DNA from: an uncultured Collinsella sp.
GTDB lineage: Bacteria; Actinomycetota; Coriobacteriia; Coriobacteriales; Coriobacteriaceae
Length of the DNA: 10,225 nucleotides
Assembly: GCA_902493145.1 (NCBI GenBank)
Contig: CABUOA010000051.1
Coordinates: forward strand, 1-10,225
Direction of reading: 5' to 3'
Below, in pieces: positions 1-7,191 of the stretch; positions within the stretch are counted from its first letter, which is position 1; each line of letters starts with the position of its first letter. The position numbers and the translations under genes were made by a program. The notes under the pieces were generated by a model. It saw only the letters and a list, made by a program, of their open reading frames with translations, was not told where the DNA came from and did not search any database.

Positions 1-1
1 A

Positions 2-325
2 CAGGTCATCGCGACCGCCGCCCGTCGTGGGCTGAACTACTTCCAGCGTGGAGGGACGCTGGCAGCCGGCAAGTGCGCCGGCGACGACAGAAGCGCTCGC
101 AGCGAGAGCGCTACCCAAGAAGATGCGACGACTGCACACCGGCTGGGCCTGCATGTCGCGCTGTTGTCGAGATTGCATCTGGTGCCTTCCCAATTTCGTT
201 TTGCTGACAATAAGACAGGATATACGCCCGCAACCAGCAGCGCGGCATGTGCGCGAAAAATTAATAGACACACGAGGACGATTGGCGCAAAGCAACCTGT
301 CCCCCCCATGCACCACTTGGCATGA
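2..325 (+). CDS. possible 3' end of an upstream gene, unrecognised
   Basis: The second plus-strand frame is open from the left edge to a TGA at 323-325, and the stop is followed at once by a strong terminator. The first 35 or so codons have the G/C-rich third positions seen in the real genes here (for example residues ATAARRGLNYFQRGG). From about base 170 the composition turns more A/T-rich and the reading looks less coding. The true gene may therefore end before the window, with this frame open by chance. I do not recognise the product. No competing minus-strand gene is convincing. The call rests only on openness, codon bias and terminator position. Confidence 0.3.
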   Translation, partial: QVIATAARRGLNYFQRGGTLAAGKCAGDDRSARSESATQEDATTAHRLGLHVALLSRLHLVPSQFRFADNKTGYTPATSSAACARKINRHTRTIGAKQPVPPMHHLA

Positions 326-366
326 AAAAGGCAAGGCATAGACCTCCTGGTCATGCCTTGCCTTTT
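326..366. terminator. bidirectional Rho-independent terminator
   Basis: A perfect 14-base inverted repeat (AAAAGGCAAGGCAT at 326-339, ATGCCTTGCCTTTT at 353-366) encloses an inner GACC/GGTC pairing with a TCCT loop. A runs on the left and T runs on the right make it a terminator in both directions. It can end transcripts entering from the left on the plus strand and those of the aldose epimerase gene coming from the right on the minus strand. Confidence 0.85.
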
Positions 367-407
367 GAATGACAAATTGTCGCTCTGGGTGGTGCGCAGC
401 GTCGACC

Positions 408-436
408 GGTCCGCCGTTCGTCAGAACGGCGGAACC
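408..436 (-). other. hairpin directly after the epimerase stop codon
   Basis: Arms CCGCCGTTC (411-419) and GAACGGCGG (424-432) pair perfectly around a four-base loop, and flanking GGT/ACC can extend the stem past one bulged A. The hairpin begins a few bases after the minus-strand epimerase stop. It has no T run, so it is more likely a 3'-end stabiliser or Rho-assisted stop than an intrinsic terminator. The strong terminator at 326-366 lies just beyond it. Confidence 0.5.
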
Positions 437-437
437 T

Positions 438-1331
438 CTAGAGCAAGGTGACGCTAAAGCTGCGGACGTCCGTCTCGCCCGGCGCCAGCGTGATGGTGTT
501 GACCTTGTGCTCAAAGACATCGTCCTCGGTGTCCATGGTGGTATGACCGGTCCAGGGCTCGAGCGCCACAAACGGAGCATCGTTGGCGGCAGACCACACG
601 CCGATGTACTTAAAACCCTCAAAGTCGATCTTGACGCCGTGGCCCGACTTGCGGCCGCGCAGTGTGAGCGTGGAGCCCGGAGTATCGGTGAACATGATGG
701 CATCGTTATCGAAGCTGCGGTGCGTGATGGGCAGCACGTCCGAGTTATCGGGGGCCTTGTAGCTACCCTCGAACGTCATAAGACCGTCGGGCGTGATGAT
801 GGGAGCCTCGTTGGTCCAAGCCTCGGTAAACGTCAGCTCGTAATCCTCGAACGCCTCGTCTTCGGCACCGGGGGCGGGCACGTTGAATGCAGGATGACCG
901 CCCACCGAGAACGGCAGGGCCACGTCGCCGGTGTTGGTGACGGCAAAGGTCTGCGTGAGCGTGGCGTCGCCGGTCAGGGCATAGGTCATGTTGAGCTTAA
1001 AGTGGAACGGGAACGCCTTGAGCGACTCGGGCGTGTCAGTGATCTCGTACGTTACCGAGGAGCCGTCCTCCGAAACCTCGACCAACTTGTGCTCGACGAT
1101 GCGAGCGAGTCCGTGGCGCGGCATCTCGCAGGTGCCGGCCGCAGATGTCGCCATGTTGTTGCGCAGCGATCCCACGATGGGGAACAGGATAGGCGCATGC
1201 TTGCCCCAAAAGGCCGGGTCGCCCTGCCACAGATACTCGTTGCCGTTGAGGGCAAGGCTCGTGAGCTGGGCGCCCATGGAATCGATGGCCGCGATGAGGC
1301 CGCCGCGCTTGATGGTAGTGACGGTGGACAT
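438..1331 (-). CDS. aldose 1-epimerase family protein (LacX/GalM-like)
   Basis: A 297-residue protein of the galactose-mutarotase fold, which interconverts alpha and beta anomers of aldoses in the cytoplasm. Visible family marks are the PRHGLAR segment (His73), the GGHPAFNVP segment with the second conserved His (His146), and ALEPWTG near the end carrying the likely catalytic base Glu258. These match the shorter LacX-type subgroup (about 290-300 residues) rather than classical GalM (about 340). The start is the ATG at 1329-1331, preceded by GGAGGAAG at good spacing; an in-frame start 8 codons upstream lacks a ribosome site. It lies 79 bases downstream of the membrane-protein gene on the same strand, so they may be co-transcribed. 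The sugar substrate cannot be read from sequence. The family call is firm. Confidence 0.9.
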   Translation of the reverse strand: MSTVTTIKRGGLIAAIDSMGAQLTSLALNGNEYLWQGDPAFWGKHAPILFPIVGSLRNNMATSAAGTCEMPRHGLARIVEHKLVEVSEDGSSVTYEITDTPESLKAFPFHFKLNMTYALTGDATLTQTFAVTNTGDVALPFSVGGHPAFNVPAPGAEDEAFEDYELTFTEAWTNEAPIITPDGLMTFEGSYKAPDNSDVLPITHRSFDNDAIMFTDTPGSTLTLRGRKSGHGVKIDFEGFKYIGVWSAANDAPFVALEPWTGHTTMDTEDDVFEHKVNTITLAPGETDVRSFSVTLL

Positions 1332-1410
1332 GCTACTTCCTCCAATAGTAAACAACGGTGTCGAGGGCTATTGTCCCACTCTTGGCGGCGAGGTTGAGCG
1401 ACAGGTGCAG

Positions 1411-2280
1411 TTATTGAGCAATAGCGTAAAGGTCAAACCCGCCCTGCGGCGTGCTATCGACCGTATCGGGCGCCTGTGAATTAAAACTCACCGGAACCAT
1501 GCGCTTTGAGGCACGGTAACGCGTGCCGTCGGTGGCGACGGGCGGCTCATCGACCGTGAGCTCGTAGTCGCCGGGCTTGAGCTCGATGCCGTCACCTTCG
1601 GAATTGACGTATTGGTACTCATCGATCGCTTGCCCCTTGAGCGTGCGACCCACGATATGGACGAGCATCTGGCTGTCGCCGCGCGCGGTGTCCCACGTCG
1701 CGCCGTCCTTGACCTCGACCGATACATGCACCGAGCGCGTGCGGCTGAGCGATTGCTCGACAGACATCTCGACCTTGGCGGCGTCTTGGCGCTGCTGCTC
1801 GACATGACCCCAGATGCTGCCGATCGCCGAGCAAGCGATGACGCCGGCCATAAAGGCGATGAGAATGGGGCCGAGCGGAGAGCGACGGCCCGCGTCTTCC
1901 TCGCGAGCCAGGTTGGGGCGATGGGTGGGGGCGGGCGCCTGGGCACCCTGCGCGGGCACGTCGAGTATGCTGAAGGATGCCGTGCTGCCGGGGTCGATGG
2001 TATGGCGCGGCTGTGGGGTCTTTGCCGGCGAGATCGACATATCAGCCGGCTCGCCGAGCGTGGCCGTGGCATCGGCCTTCGCCTCGTCGGCCTCGGCCTG
2101 GGCCCAAGCCTGTTCAAAGGTTAGGGGTTCGGCGGCATCGGAGGCGGCTTCAGGCTCGACACCGGCATCGTTGCCGGTCTCGTCCTCGTCGCTCGACACG
2201 TCACACGGCGCGGGCTCGTCCCACTCTTCGTCCGGAGCCTCGCCCTCGCTATACCACCATTCAAAGTTATCGATATCCAT
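1411..2280 (-). CDS. single-pass membrane protein of unknown function
   Basis: A 289-residue protein with three parts. Residues 1-135 are acidic and low-complexity (many Asp/Glu/Ala/Pro) and probably cytoplasmic. One hydrophobic segment at about 136-157 (starting LGPILIAFMAGVIAC) should span the membrane. Residues 160-289 would lie outside; the stretch around 205-265 (KPGDYELTVDEPP) resembles the beta-sandwich repeats of carboxypeptidase-regulatory/transthyretin-like domains, a weak impression only. The N-terminus MDIDNFEWWYSEG is striking. There is no cleavable signal peptide. The ATG at 2278-2280 has AAGGGG nine bases upstream; a GTG 11 codons earlier is possible but has no ribosome site. 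I know no function for it; its neighbour downstream is the epimerase. Confidence 0.8.
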   Translation of the reverse strand: MDIDNFEWWYSEGEAPDEEWDEPAPCDVSSDEDETGNDAGVEPEAASDAAEPLTFEQAWAQAEADEAKADATATLGEPADMSISPAKTPQPRHTIDPGSTASFSILDVPAQGAQAPAPTHRPNLAREEDAGRRSPLGPILIAFMAGVIACSAIGSIWGHVEQQRQDAAKVEMSVEQSLSRTRSVHVSVEVKDGATWDTARGDSQMLVHIVGRTLKGQAIDEYQYVNSEGDGIELKPGDYELTVDEPPVATDGTRYRASKRMVPVSFNSQAPDTVDSTPQGGFDLYAIAQ

Positions 2281-2321
2281 ACGGGGCGCCCCCTTGGCCT
2301 CGCAAATAAACACTTGCTAGC

Positions 2322-2327
2322 CTTATA
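2322..2327 (-). promoter_or_regulatory. possible -10 box for the membrane-protein gene
   Basis: On the minus strand TATAAG (5 of 6 to consensus) is followed by a leader of about 35 bases before the ATG at 2280. No good -35 box is found 16-18 bases upstream, so the call is tentative. Confidence 0.3.
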
Positions 2328-2361
2328 CCCCCAGATGACACGGGAGCTCGCCGGCACAGAC

Positions 2362-2394
2362 AGGAAAAGCGTCACAACATTCGACGCTTTTCCT
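2362..2394. terminator. A/T-flanked hairpin inside repeat copy A, terminator-like
   Basis: AGGAAAAGCGTC (2362-2373) and GACGCTTTTCCT (2383-2394) pair perfectly over 12 bases with a 9-base loop. The A and T tracts form the base of the stem, as in bidirectional intrinsic terminators. It would catch minus-strand transcripts of the MerR gene. It competes for bases with the long stem of the repeat (2372-2384 with 2412-2424), so the two folds exclude each other. Copy B lacks the left arm. Confidence 0.45.
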
Positions 2395-2432
2395 CGTTTT
2401 CGAGATTTTCATCGAATGTTGTGATGGTTTGG
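2370..2432. repeat. intergenic palindromic repeat, copy A core
   Basis: These 63 bases recur at 7293-7355 in the same orientation with two differences (2397 T versus 7320 A; 2425 T versus 7348 C). The core is itself an inverted repeat: TCACAACATTCGA (2372-2384) pairs with TCGAATGTTGTGA (2412-2424), with an inner CTCG-TTTT-CGAG hairpin at 2393-2404. It encodes no transposase and looks like a non-autonomous intergenic element (REP or MITE-like). Confidence 0.85.
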
Positions 2433-2450
2433 GCGGCAGCCATGCCGCGA

Positions 2451-2481
2451 ATGTGACAAAGGGACTGTCCCTTTGTCACAT
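2451..2481. repeat. REP-like perfect palindrome, copy A
   Basis: ATGTGACAAAGGGAC (2451-2465) and GTCCCTTTGTCACAT (2467-2481) are exact reverse complements around one T, a 31-base perfect dyad. It lies 18 bases beyond the 63-base core; the gap contains a small GCGGCA/TGCCGC hairpin missing from copy B. Its right end overlaps the stop codon of the MerR gene. A degenerate relative is at 7356-7387. Confidence 0.85.
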
Positions 2482-3345
2482 CTGGAGGGTAACGGGGATT
2501 TGGATGCAGCAAAAGTCCTCTTGGTGGGACTCGTCGTAGCTCGTGGTATCGAGGTAGCAAAAGTCGAAAGCGTTGCCAACGGGCTGGAGCGCGTGCTCGT
2601 CCATGCAGGCAACGATGGCGCGGATGCCCTCGGGCTCGTACGGCATACCCCAGCGGCTCATGCACAGGTATGTGCCCTCGGGCAGCACTTCGATGCCGAT
2701 CTCTGCCAGCTCGGCGGGATCGCTCGGCAGCAGTTCCTCGACACCGCGCGGCAGCACGGCAAAGGAGCCGGCACCGGCAATGGGGTCGTCGGAATGCAGC
2801 GCCTCGCGACGCAGCATGGCGCCCCAGCCACGCATGGGGCGCGTGCCCGTCAACGCACGCATGCGCAAAATCGCCCGCATGAGCGTGGGATGAAGCATCG
2901 AGCGGCCACGCTCGATATCGCCCGGGAACTCCTCAAAGACCACGTAGCGGCGCTCGAACTGCTTGAGCTCCGGCTTGCCCTCCCGCTCGCGCCAGTAAAC
3001 TGCCTCGTCGTAAAAGCTCAGACGCTCCTGCACGCTCGCACGCTCGGCTTTGAGCCCGGCAATCTGCTCGTCGAGCGCCTGCACCCGCGAGCGCAGGTGG
3101 TCGGTCATCTCGCTAATGTCGAACGTCGAGGCTAGGCGGTCGATCTCATCGAGTTCGAGCCCTAGGTCGCGCAGCATGCAGATCAGACGCATGAGCGGGA
3201 TCTGCGTGGGCGAATAGAAACGGTAGCCTTTTTCGTTAACCACGGCGGGCTTAAACAGGCCGATCTTGTCGTAGTAGATGAGCGTTTGGCGCGAAACGTT
3301 AAACAAACTCGCCATCTCGCTAATCGCATACATGCCCGTCTGCAT
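2476..3345 (-). CDS. MerR-family transcriptional regulator with GyrI-like effector domain
   Basis: A 289-residue regulator. Residues 5-50 are the winged helix-turn-helix of the MerR family (YAISEMASLFNVSRQTLIYY, then the GLFKP and GYRFYS segments). Residues 80-115 form the usual dimerisation coiled coil. Residues 130-288 look like a GyrI/BmrR-type ligand-binding domain, so a small organic effector is more likely than a metal. The ATG at 3343-3345 has GGGAGG a few bases upstream; an in-frame start 21 codons earlier would reach into the terminator region and is less likely. The gene is last in the permease-UbiD-UbiX direction but separated from ubiX by a terminator. By position it is the likely regulator of the cluster. 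The final codon and stop (ATG TGA) lie inside the REP-like palindrome. Confidence 0.9.
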   Translation of the reverse strand: MQTGMYAISEMASLFNVSRQTLIYYDKIGLFKPAVVNEKGYRFYSPTQIPLMRLICMLRDLGLELDEIDRLASTFDISEMTDHLRSRVQALDEQIAGLKAERASVQERLSFYDEAVYWREREGKPELKQFERRYVVFEEFPGDIERGRSMLHPTLMRAILRMRALTGTRPMRGWGAMLRREALHSDDPIAGAGSFAVLPRGVEELLPSDPAELAEIGIEVLPEGTYLCMSRWGMPYEPEGIRAIVACMDEHALQPVGNAFDFCYLDTTSYDESHQEDFCCIQIPVTLQM

Positions 3346-3377
3346 AGGTCCTCCCGACACATCCTTTTTGCGCACAA

Positions 3378-3405
3378 AGCCCGCCGCCCACAGGGGCAGC
3401 GGGCT
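3378..3405 (-). terminator. terminator-like hairpin between ubiX and the MerR gene
   Basis: On the minus strand AGCCCGCTGCCC pairs with GGGCGGCGGGCT over 12 positions (one G-U) with loop CTGT, followed by a short, weak T stretch (TTTGTG). It sits 33 bases after the ubiX stop and 32 bases before the MerR start. It probably ends or attenuates the permease-UbiD-UbiX transcript, leaving some read-through into the regulator. Confidence 0.6.
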
Positions 3406-3437
3406 CAAACACTACTCGTATCCTACCCTAAAGACGC

Positions 3438-4016
3438 CTATGACCAGCGCTTATAGTTTGCGCATGACACGCCGACGGCCTCGAGCGCCTTGGCGGCGAT
3501 GTGGTGCACCGCGTCATCGAGCGTGGCGGGGCCGTTGTAAAACGTGAGCATGGGCGGCATGAGCATGACGCCCGGTACGCGCGCAAGGCGCGCCATGTTG
3601 TCGACATGAATGGCGCTGAAGGGCGTCTCGCGCACTATGAGCACCAGGCGGCGCTGCTCTTTCATCTGCACGTCGGCCGCACGCAGCAACAGGTTTTCGC
3701 TGTAGCCGCTCGCAATGCCGGCGAGCGTCTTCATGGAGCAGGGCGCCACAATCATGCCGTCGACCGGATAGGTGCCGCTTGCGATGGCAGCGCCGATGTT
3801 CTTGTTGTCGTAGACCACATCGGCATGCATGGCAAACTCGTCGAGCGTCATGCCGAGCTCCTGCTCGATGGTGATCTCTCCCCCGCGCGTGACGACAAGC
3901 GCCGACTCGGCACCTGCCTGGCGCAGGCATTTGAGGCACTCAAGACCCAGCGCGGCACCGCTGGCGCCAGACACGCCAACGACAATGCGACGGGGACGGA
4001 CAGAAGACTCAGGCAT
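3438..4016 (-). CDS. ubiX: UbiX-family flavin prenyltransferase
   Basis: A 192-residue flavoprotein of normal family length. UbiX joins a dimethylallyl group from dimethylallyl phosphate to reduced FMN, giving the prenylated FMN cofactor of UbiD decarboxylases. Visible marks are the N-terminal FMN-binding GVSGASGA (14-21), GTYPVDGMIVAPCSMKTLAG (81-100), SGYSENLLLRAADV, and the phosphate-binding KEQRRLVLIVRETP (119-132). The ATG at 4014-4016 has AAGGAG at good spacing. It starts 33 bases after the UbiD stop, so the two are one operon and the cofactor is made beside its user. This matches LpdB next to LpdC in Lactobacillus plantarum. A ubiquinone role is unlikely because nothing in the window points to that pathway. 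Confidence 0.95.
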   Translation of the reverse strand: MPESSVRPRRIVVGVSGASGAALGLECLKCLRQAGAESALVVTRGGEITIEQELGMTLDEFAMHADVVYDNKNIGAAIASGTYPVDGMIVAPCSMKTLAGIASGYSENLLLRAADVQMKEQRRLVLIVRETPFSAIHVDNMARLARVPGVMLMPPMLTFYNGPATLDDAVHHIAAKALEAVGVSCANYKRWS

Positions 4017-4049
4017 GACGGCTCCTTAACTACTTGGTAGGGCTACTTA

Positions 4050-5537
4050 CTAGAAAGCAATCTCCTTGGCCCACTTGTCTGTGTCGATCTCCATGAACTG
4101 CGAGCGAATGAAGTTCTTCTTGAGGTCGAACGGGACCGTGCAGTCGAAGATGGCCTTGCAGGCGATGCCGTGCTCGCGGATCGTGGGGTCGAACGCGGGG
4201 TCGTTGGACGGATCGAGCACGTGGCAGTGGCAACCGGGGATGGTGATGAGGTCCACGTCGGCCTGGAAGCGCGTGGTCATGGCCCACATCACGTCGCTCA
4301 TATCGAAGATATCGACATCCTCGTCAACAAGGATGACGTGCTTGAGCTCGGAGAATGCCGAGAAGGCGAGCATGGCGGCGTTGCGCTGACGGCCCTCGTC
4401 ATTTTTGCTCGACTTCTTGAACTGCATGATGGCAACGAACTTGCCGCCGCCGCAGGGGGCAGCGTGGACGTTGAGCAGGCGGCCCGGGATGGCGGTCTCG
4501 ACCATCTTGTAGATGGATGCCTCGGTGGGGATGCCGGCCATGGACACGTGCTCGTGCGAGGGACCGATGCAGCTCTCCATGATGGGATTGACGCGCGTGG
4601 TGACGGCGGTGATCTTGATCACCGGGCAGACCTTGGCGCCACCGGTGTAGCCGGGGAACTCGGGCATGGCGTAGCCGTGGCCGTTGACGTCCTCGTTGAT
4701 GGTCTCGTCGTGCATGAGGTAGCCCTCGAGCACATACTCGGCATTGGCGATGCACTTCTGCGGAACGGTGACGCAGTCGGCAAGCTCGACGGCGTGGCCG
4801 CGCAGGGCGCCGGCGATCTGCAGCTCGTTAAAGCCGAGCGGCGTGGTGGGCGCCTCGAAGCCACAGCACATGTACACGGCGGGGTCCAGACCGATGGAGA
4901 TGGAGATGGGCATGTCTTCGCCGCGCTGGCAGTACTCGTCAAAGAACGCGCCAAGGTGACGGCTGCCCGGAGTGATCCACATGGCGAGCTTGTCCTTGTC
5001 GACGCAGGAGAAGCGGTGGATGGTCACGTCGGACTGGGAGCCGTCGGGGCTCGTGCCATAAGCGAGGCCCATGGTGATGTAGGGGCCGCCGTCGACGGGC
5101 GTGTTGGTGGGAGCGGGAACGATCTTGCGCAGGTCAAAGCCCTCGTCGGTCGCCTTGTACACGACCTCCTGGCAGTCGACGTGCGCACCCTCGGCGATCT
5201 GCTCGGGCGCGATCAGGTTCTCGAAGCGCTTGCCGATCTCGAGGCCTAGGTGCTCCTCGTCCAGGTCGAGCAGGGCGGCAACGCGCTTGCGGCTGGCAAG
5301 CATGCCGATGCAGACCTTGGCATCGTCAAAGCCCTTGACGTTGTTGAAGACCATCGCCGGACCCTCTTTGGTCGGACGCATAACGGTGCCGCCGGCACCG
5401 ACGTGGCGATAGACACCCGAGACCTCGGCGTCCGGATCGACCTGGGTGTCGGTCTCGAGCAGCTGTCCCGGCATCTCGCGCAAAAAGTCGAGCGCGGAGC
5501 GCAGGTCGTGGATCTGGGAAGCATCGGTGGTGGACAT
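4050..5537 (-). CDS. lpdC: UbiD-family hydroxyarylic acid decarboxylase (LpdC/gallate decarboxylase-like)
   Basis: A 495-residue prenyl-FMN-dependent decarboxylase. From memory it resembles gallate decarboxylase LpdC along its whole length: an N-terminal VDPDAEVSGVYRHVGAGGT, RPTKEGPAMVFNNVKGF, PAPTNTPVDGGPYIT (141-155), the SDVTIHR segment with the conserved Arg175, FNELQIAGALRG with Glu238, AEYVLEGYL (Glu267, Glu271), MPEFPGYTGGA, GPSHEHVSMAGIPTEASIY, and LVDEDVDIFDM in the C-terminal domain. Length is right. The product would be a phenol plus CO2, for example gallate to pyrogallol; protocatechuate or 4-hydroxybenzoate are alternatives. The ATG at 5535-5537 follows AAAGGAG; an in-frame start 26 codons earlier would lie in the hairpin leader. 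The gene lies between a permease and ubiX. The family is sure; the substrate is inferred. Confidence 0.92.
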   Translation of the reverse strand: MSTTDASQIHDLRSALDFLREMPGQLLETDTQVDPDAEVSGVYRHVGAGGTVMRPTKEGPAMVFNNVKGFDDAKVCIGMLASRKRVAALLDLDEEHLGLEIGKRFENLIAPEQIAEGAHVDCQEVVYKATDEGFDLRKIVPAPTNTPVDGGPYITMGLAYGTSPDGSQSDVTIHRFSCVDKDKLAMWITPGSRHLGAFFDEYCQRGEDMPISISIGLDPAVYMCCGFEAPTTPLGFNELQIAGALRGHAVELADCVTVPQKCIANAEYVLEGYLMHDETINEDVNGHGYAMPEFPGYTGGAKVCPVIKITAVTTRVNPIMESCIGPSHEHVSMAGIPTEASIYKMVETAIPGRLLNVHAAPCGGGKFVAIMQFKKSSKNDEGRQRNAAMLAFSAFSELKHVILVDEDVDIFDMSDVMWAMTTRFQADVDLITIPGCHCHVLDPSNDPAFDPTIREHGIACKAIFDCTVPFDLKKNFIRSQFMEIDTDKWAKEIAF

Positions 5538-5559
5538 AGCGTGCTCCTTTCGGGAGAGT

Positions 5560-5585
5560 GCCCGGCGGCGAGGATGCCGCCGGGC
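5560..5585 (-). other. GC-rich hairpin in the leader between permease and UbiD genes
   Basis: GCCCGGCGGC (5560-5569) and GCCGCCGGGC (5576-5585) pair perfectly over 10 bases with a six-base loop. It lies in the 143-base gap between the permease stop and the UbiD start and ends about 22 bases before the start codon. No T run follows on the minus strand, so it is not an intrinsic terminator. An mRNA-stability or processing element that sets UbiD output separately from the permease is a reasonable inference. Confidence 0.5.
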
Positions 5586-5680
5586 TGGGTAACGTAGTGG
5601 GGCCGCGGCGCTCATAGATGGGACGCTCGGCCACTCGCAGTTCGAGCACTCGGCTGCTTACAGCCCAAGCGCTCGACCGT

Positions 5681-7138
5681 TTACATCAGGCCAAAGAGGT
5701 GGAACCAGGCGGCCTCGACCAGCACGACGATAAAGACGACCGCAGTGAGGGGAATGCCCATGCGCATAGCCTCTTTGGAGGTGTAGCCGCCAGCGTCCTT
5801 GCCCTCGCCGATAAGGATCGGCAGGTTATGGAACGGCAGGATGTAGTGGATGTTGATGGACGTAAAGACGATGAGCGCCACGGCGAGCGGGCTCACGCTG
5901 GAGCCGGCCGCAAAGCTGATGAACGCCGGCACGCACACGCCGAGCACGGCCATGACCGAGCCCATGAACATGTGGATGATCATGGAAAGCGCGGCGACAA
6001 GCAGGGCGAACAGGAAGATGTTCTCGGGCACGGAGCTGGGAAGCACGACATCGGCGATCCAGGCGTTCATGCCGGTGGCACCGCCCACGGAACCCACGGC
6101 CATGGCGGCCGTCAGGAACATGAGGGACTTGATGTCGACAGCGTTCCAGCTGGCAGGAGTGAGAACCTCGCCGATGATGGGCATGGCGAGCGCGACACCG
6201 ATGGCAAGTGTCACCCAGCCGATGTAATCGCCCGAGACGGTAAGCCACAGCGCGATGGCGATGACAAGCCACACGATGGTGCGGATCTCCTTGACGGAGA
6301 GCTTGCCGAGCGCGGCCTGCTTGGCCACGATCTGCTCGCGATCGTAGACGAGCTCCTTGCTGGGCTTAAAGAGGAAGAGACCCAGGAACAGGGTGCACAG
6401 CAGCGCGACCAGCATAGGCACGCTCATGTACAGGAACCAGTCGACAAAGGACGGGCTCATGCCGCCGGCCTCGGCGCTGTACTGCGCGACGAGCGGGTTG
6501 AGCGTGGAGTCGCCCGTCAGGAAGAACATGGAGCCCGGGGCAGCAGCGGCAAACACGAGGAAGCCGAGCTTGCCGCGGTCGTCGTCACCGTAGCCGGCGG
6601 ACTCGGCAATGACCGAGACGACGGCGAGGATGAGGAAGGCGCGGGGGAACGGATGCGGGATCAGCAGCGACAGCACAAAGGTGAGCGCGAAGATTGAGAT
6701 GATGAGCGACTTGGCATCGCGCACGAACTTGAGCATAAACGCATAGGCGATGCGCTCGCCCAGGCCCGACTCCTTGACCGCGCTGGCGATGAGGTAGGCG
6801 CCGATGACGAGCCACATGGTGGCTTTGGTCCACGAGCTAAACGTGGAGGCGACCGTCGCCGAGATGCTCGCGGCACCCGTGTCGTCCACGCACACCTTGA
6901 ACAGAACGAGCAGCGCGCAATAGAGCAGGCCCACAAAGCCCGGCTGTGCCACGCCACACGCCCAGAACACCACCGTGGCGAGCGTCAACGCCAGACAGGT
7001 CTGACCGCCGACCGTAAGCTCGACCGTCGAGCTCAGCTCCGCCAAAGGAAGAAACTTCACCAGCAAAAAGACAACGATACCCAGCACAAAGCCAATTTCG
7101 CGCTTGGTGATCTTAAACGCCTTCTTTTCCGCTTCCAT
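5681..7138 (-). CDS. SLC13/DASS-like anion permease, probably aromatic acid uptake
   Basis: A 485-residue inner-membrane protein with about a dozen hydrophobic segments, first at about 15-32, in the two-repeat plan of the DASS/CitT (ion transporter) superfamily. The two re-entrant hairpins seem to be at 200-222 (PGSMFFLTGDSTLNPLVAQY) and 425-444 (TSINIHYILPFHNLPILIG). Neither carries the Ser-Asn-Thr signature of characterised dicarboxylate carriers, so the substrate probably differs. Its place directly before the UbiD decarboxylase suggests it imports the hydroxybenzoate that enzyme uses, or exchanges substrate and product. The ATG at 7136-7138 follows GGTGGGGAG; an in-frame start 17 codons upstream would fall near the terminator. 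It is the first gene of the operon, 143 bases before the decarboxylase gene. Confidence 0.88.
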   Translation of the reverse strand: MEAEKKAFKITKREIGFVLGIVVFLLVKFLPLAELSSTVELTVGGQTCLALTLATVVFWACGVAQPGFVGLLYCALLVLFKVCVDDTGAASISATVASTFSSWTKATMWLVIGAYLIASAVKESGLGERIAYAFMLKFVRDAKSLIISIFALTFVLSLLIPHPFPRAFLILAVVSVIAESAGYGDDDRGKLGFLVFAAAAPGSMFFLTGDSTLNPLVAQYSAEAGGMSPSFVDWFLYMSVPMLVALLCTLFLGLFLFKPSKELVYDREQIVAKQAALGKLSVKEIRTIVWLVIAIALWLTVSGDYIGWVTLAIGVALAMPIIGEVLTPASWNAVDIKSLMFLTAAMAVGSVGGATGMNAWIADVVLPSSVPENIFLFALLVAALSMIIHMFMGSVMAVLGVCVPAFISFAAGSSVSPLAVALIVFTSINIHYILPFHNLPILIGEGKDAGGYTSKEAMRMGIPLTAVVFIVVLVEAAWFHLFGLM

Positions 7139-7191
7139 CTCCCCACCTTTCTTGTTGGGGGCGCTCCGGATTCGCGGCCACGTTGCCACTT

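Noticed and set aside
369..1397. Long plus-strand open frame opposite the epimerase gene
   Set aside because: It is a shadow of the GC-rich minus-strand gene: the translation is rich in Arg, Gly, Asp and His with no motif, and the minus frame has clear family residues and a ribosome site.
2370..2432. A short peptide encoded by the repeat
   Set aside because: The open frames through copies A and B differ in phase and context, have no ribosome site, and the conserved feature is base pairing.
4170..5249. Long plus-strand open frame opposite the UbiD gene
   Set aside because: Mirror-strand artefact of codon bias; low-complexity Gly/Asp/Val/His-rich translation, while the minus strand encodes a full-length UbiD protein.
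3438..5537. UbiX/UbiD as ubiquinone biosynthesis genes
   Set aside because: The UbiD protein resembles LpdC-type catabolic decarboxylases and is paired with a permease, and no quinone genes are nearby.
5618..6697. Long plus-strand open frame opposite the permease gene
   Set aside because: The translation is a hydrophilic His/Asp/Gly-rich mirror of a membrane protein and has no independent support.
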